64,000 nucleotides of DNA. It comes from JAKANT01 sp035502095. Its GTDB lineage: Bacteria > Pseudomonadota > Gammaproteobacteria > Burkholderiales > Burkholderiaceae_F. Below are positions 59,911 to 64,000 of the stretch, in pieces (within the stretch, counting starts at the first letter, position 1; the number at the start of each line of letters is the position of its first letter). Where the stretch lies: contig DATJUX010000026.1 of the NCBI GenBank assembly GCA_035502095.1, positions 371,682 to 435,681 on the forward strand. Reading direction: 5' to 3'. The notes under the pieces are model-generated. The model was given only the letters and a program-made list of their open reading frames with translations, had not been told where the DNA came from and searched no databases. A program made the translations under genes and the position numbers.

Positions 59911-60150
59911 GCGGGCTCTTTTGGAGTCCGCCAGGGCTTCCTGCTCTTTAGTGTTCCTCGGGCCTGGTTCCTGTCTGGCCCGGACTCGGCGCCCCGCCGG
60001 GACGAACGTTCGAGGGCTTGGCAGCGTGGCGCCCTCCGAAGTTCGAATCGAACGCGCACTTTCCATGGAATTTCCGATAGTTCATGCCGCAAGCCGACGC
60101 GCCGCGCGCGTGGGTTGCCTTTGAAAGCGGGCCGATTGGCCCGGACAACG

Positions 60151-60528
60151 ATGCCGACCGTCAACCAACTCGTTCGCAAGTCCCGTGTAAGCAGCGTCGT
60201 CAAGAGCAAGAGCCCGGCGCTCAAGCGCAGCCCGCAGAAGCGGGGCGTCTGTACCAAGGTCTACACCACGACCCCGAAGAAGCCGAATTCCGCGCTCCGC
60301 AAGGTGGCCAAGGTGCGCCTGACCAATGGGTTCGAGGTCATCTCCTACATTGGCGGCGAAGGACACAACCTCCAGGAGCATTCCGTAGTCCTGATCCGCG
60401 GCGGCCGCGTCAAGGACCTGCCGGGCGTGCGCTATCACATCGTGCGCGGCTCCCTGGACACGCAAGGCGTGAAGGATCGCAAGCAGTCGCGCTCGAAGTA
60501 CGGCGCCAAGCGTCCGAAGGCCAGCTAG
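60151..60528 (+). CDS. rpsL: 30S ribosomal protein S12
   Basis: A 125-residue ribosomal protein of the decoding centre. It starts MPTVNQLVRKSRVSSVVKSK and contains KVYTTTPKKPNSALRK and GGRVKDLPGVRYH; the lysines changed in streptomycin-resistant mutants (K43 and K88 in E. coli numbering) are both present, so it is wild type there. No clear Shine-Dalgarno is seen; a GGGCC-GATT-GGCCC inverted repeat at 60129-60142 sits where it should be. First gene of the str operon, here without rpoBC directly upstream. Confidence 0.98.
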   Translation: MPTVNQLVRKSRVSSVVKSKSPALKRSPQKRGVCTKVYTTTPKKPNSALRKVAKVRLTNGFEVISYIGGEGHNLQEHSVVLIRGGRVKDLPGVRYHIVRGSLDTQGVKDRKQSRSKYGAKRPKAS

Positions 60529-60654
60529 CCTGCTGAAATTCAGAACTTCGTCCGCACATGGTGCGGCCGAGTAAGTCGCAGCCCGGCTCCATGGGGCTGC
60601 ATCGAAGGGTCGGCCGATCACCTGGCCGTACCGGGACTGAAGAGGAGAAAGCCA

Positions 60655-61125
60655 ATGCCCCGTCGTCGTGAAGTTCCCAAAAGGGAGATCCTTCCGGACC
60701 CGAAGTTCAAGAGCTCGGACGTGACCAAGTTCGTCAACGTCATCATGCTCGACGGCAAGAAGGCCGTCGCGGAACGGATCGTCTACGGCGCGTTCGCGCA
60801 GATCGAATCGAAGTCGGGCAAGAACCCGCTCGAGGTGTTCACCCAGGCGCTTTCCAACGTCAGGCCGATGGTCGAGGTGAAGAGCCGCCGCGTCGGTGGC
60901 GCGAACTACCAGGTTCCGGTCGAGGTCCGTCCGGTGCGGCGCATGGCGCTGGCGATGCGCTGGTTGCGCGAGTCGGCCAAGAAACGCGGTGAAAAGTCGA
61001 TGCCGCTACGCCTGGCCGGCGAGCTGATGGAGGCGGCCGAGGGCCGCGGCGGCGCGATGAAGAAGCGCGAGGAAGTCCATCGCATGGCGGAGGCCAACAA
61101 GGCCTTTGCACATTTCAGGTTCTGA
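60655..61125 (+). CDS. rpsG: 30S ribosomal protein S7
   Basis: A 156-residue protein that nucleates assembly of the 30S head; in E. coli it also represses str translation by binding the S12-S7 gap. MPRRREVPKREILPDPKFKS, RRVGGANYQVPVEVRPVRR and the end NKAFAHFRF are standard. AGGAGA lies 7 nt before the ATG. The 126-bp gap after rpsL is long enough for a structured S7-binding site. Confidence 0.98.
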   Translation: MPRRREVPKREILPDPKFKSSDVTKFVNVIMLDGKKAVAERIVYGAFAQIESKSGKNPLEVFTQALSNVRPMVEVKSRRVGGANYQVPVEVRPVRRMALAMRWLRESAKKRGEKSMPLRLAGELMEAAEGRGGAMKKREEVHRMAEANKAFAHFRF

Positions 61126-61170
61126 CCGTGGGAGCGCGGCCGCGCCGCGCCCCACTAGAAGAGGCTTTTT

Positions 61171-63276
<2,106 letters not shown>

Positions 63277-63306
63277 TCAACAACGCGTTCTTTGAGGATC
63301 TGAAAA

Positions 63307-64000
63307 ATGGCCAAGGGCAAGTTTCAGCGGACGAAGCCGCACGTGAACGTAGGGACGATTGGACACGTGGATCACGGCAAGACGACGTTGACGGCGGCGC
63401 TGACGGCGGTGCTGGCGTCGAAGTACGGTGGCGAGGTCAAGAAGTACGACGACATTGACAACGCACCGGAAGAAAAAGCCCGCGGCATCACGATCAACAC
63501 GGCGCACGTGGAGTACGAGACGGCGAACCGCCACTACGCACACGTGGACTGCCCGGGGCACGCCGATTATGTGAAGAACATGATCACCGGGGCGGCGCAG
63601 ATGGATGGGGCGATCCTGGTGGTGAGCGCGGCCGATGGGCCGATGCCGCAGACGCGCGAGCACATTTTGCTGGCGCGCCAGGTGGGGGTGCCGTACGTGA
63701 TCGTGTACATGAACAAGTGCGACATGGTCGACGATGCGGAACTGCTCGAGCTGGTGGAGATGGAGGTACGGGAACTTTTGAGCAAGTACGAGTTTCCGGG
63801 CGACACGACCCCGATCGTGAAGGGCTCGGCCAAGCAGGCGCTGGAGGGCGACAAGGGCGAGCTGGGCGAGCAGTCGATCATGAAGCTGGCCGAGGCGCTC
63901 GACAGCTATATACCGACGCCGAAGCGGGCGATCGACCAGCCGTTTTTGATGCCGATCGAGGACGTGTTTTCGATCTCGGGCCGTGGCACGGTGGTGACGG
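63307..64000 (+). CDS. tuf: Elongation factor Tu (3' end cut by window)
   Basis: The first 231 codons of EF-Tu. MAKGKFQRTKPHVNVGTIGH is followed by GHVDHGKTT (G1), DCPGHADYVKNM (G3) and MNKCDMVDD (G4). The frame is open to the window end. Codon choice differs from fusA: many GTG, ACG, GCG and some TTG and TTT codons where fusA uses GTC, ACC and GCC, as expected if this tuf copy is homogenised with a second one. 30 bp after fusA. Confidence 0.97.
   Translation, partial: MAKGKFQRTKPHVNVGTIGHVDHGKTTLTAALTAVLASKYGGEVKKYDDIDNAPEEKARGITINTAHVEYETANRHYAHVDCPGHADYVKNMITGAAQMDGAILVVSAADGPMPQTREHILLARQVGVPYVIVYMNKCDMVDDAELLELVEMEVRELLSKYEFPGDTTPIVKGSAKQALEGDKGELGEQSIMKLAEALDSYIPTPKRAIDQPFLMPIEDVFSISGRGTVVT

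Overview
The window is high-GC (roughly two thirds G+C), densely packed chromosomal DNA of a betaproteobacterium, probably Burkholderiales or a close relative. The evidence is the gene families present (DUF3683 FAD/Fe-S oxidoreductase, lipA-lipB-DUF493 order, birA-coaX-SPOR order, single-chain indolepyruvate oxidoreductase, 2-aminobenzoyl-CoA monooxygenase/reductase, str operon with S12-S7-EF-G-EF-Tu). No tRNA, rRNA, CRISPR array, phage gene or transposase was found. The left end cuts a DUF3617 gene and the right end cuts tuf.

Region by region: 1-6.5 kb is a minus-strand run (VanZ-like, 2Fe-2S ferredoxin, alpha/beta hydrolase, unknown, D-amino-acid aminotransferase, DUF493, lipB, lipA, two small genes) built around lipoate synthesis. 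6.7-10.1 kb carries birA, coaX, a SPOR protein and an unknown membrane-anchored protein. 10.3-16.9 kb holds a HIT hydrolase, the giant DUF3683 oxidoreductase, aquaporin Z and SrkA kinase. 17-22.3 kb has ilvA, a small membrane protein, a candidate structured RNA, an atypical SDR, a methyltransferase, an NTF2-like protein and a pirin. 22.3-23.6 kb is a 3-oxoacid CoA-transferase pair. 24.1-32.8 kb is an accessory regulatory region with two large AAA/NB-ARC-type regulators (one OmpR-winged-helix, one SARP-like) and several small exported or membrane proteins.

32.8-44.2 kb looks like an aromatic catabolism island: fused indolepyruvate ferredoxin oxidoreductase, an aminotransferase, and a tight operon (monooxygenase/reductase, MarR, enoyl-CoA hydratase, aryl-CoA ligase, RidA) matching the aerobic CoA-dependent 2-aminobenzoate (anthranilate) pathway. 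A perfect palindrome sits at its promoter. 44.6-56.8 kb is a type II secretion cluster, gspGHIJKLMNDEF on the minus strand with gspC divergent; its secretin carries an unusual C-terminal SPOR-like domain. 57.5-59.9 kb is a LytS/LytTR two-component pair. 60.1-64 kb is the str operon rpsL-rpsG-fusA-tuf.

The most interesting non-coding signals are: paired GTAACGC-type heptamers spaced 11 bp apart, each 8 bp before a CTAC box, in front of both the SARP-like regulator and the following lipoprotein gene; a glycine-riboswitch-like RNA at 18986-19084; a palindromic repeat inserted in frame inside the DUF3683 gene; two long CGCGGAT/ATCCGCG hairpin elements; and about five copies of a GTCATTC/GGATGAC dispersed repeat. 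All calls come from reading the sequence; no database search was run.
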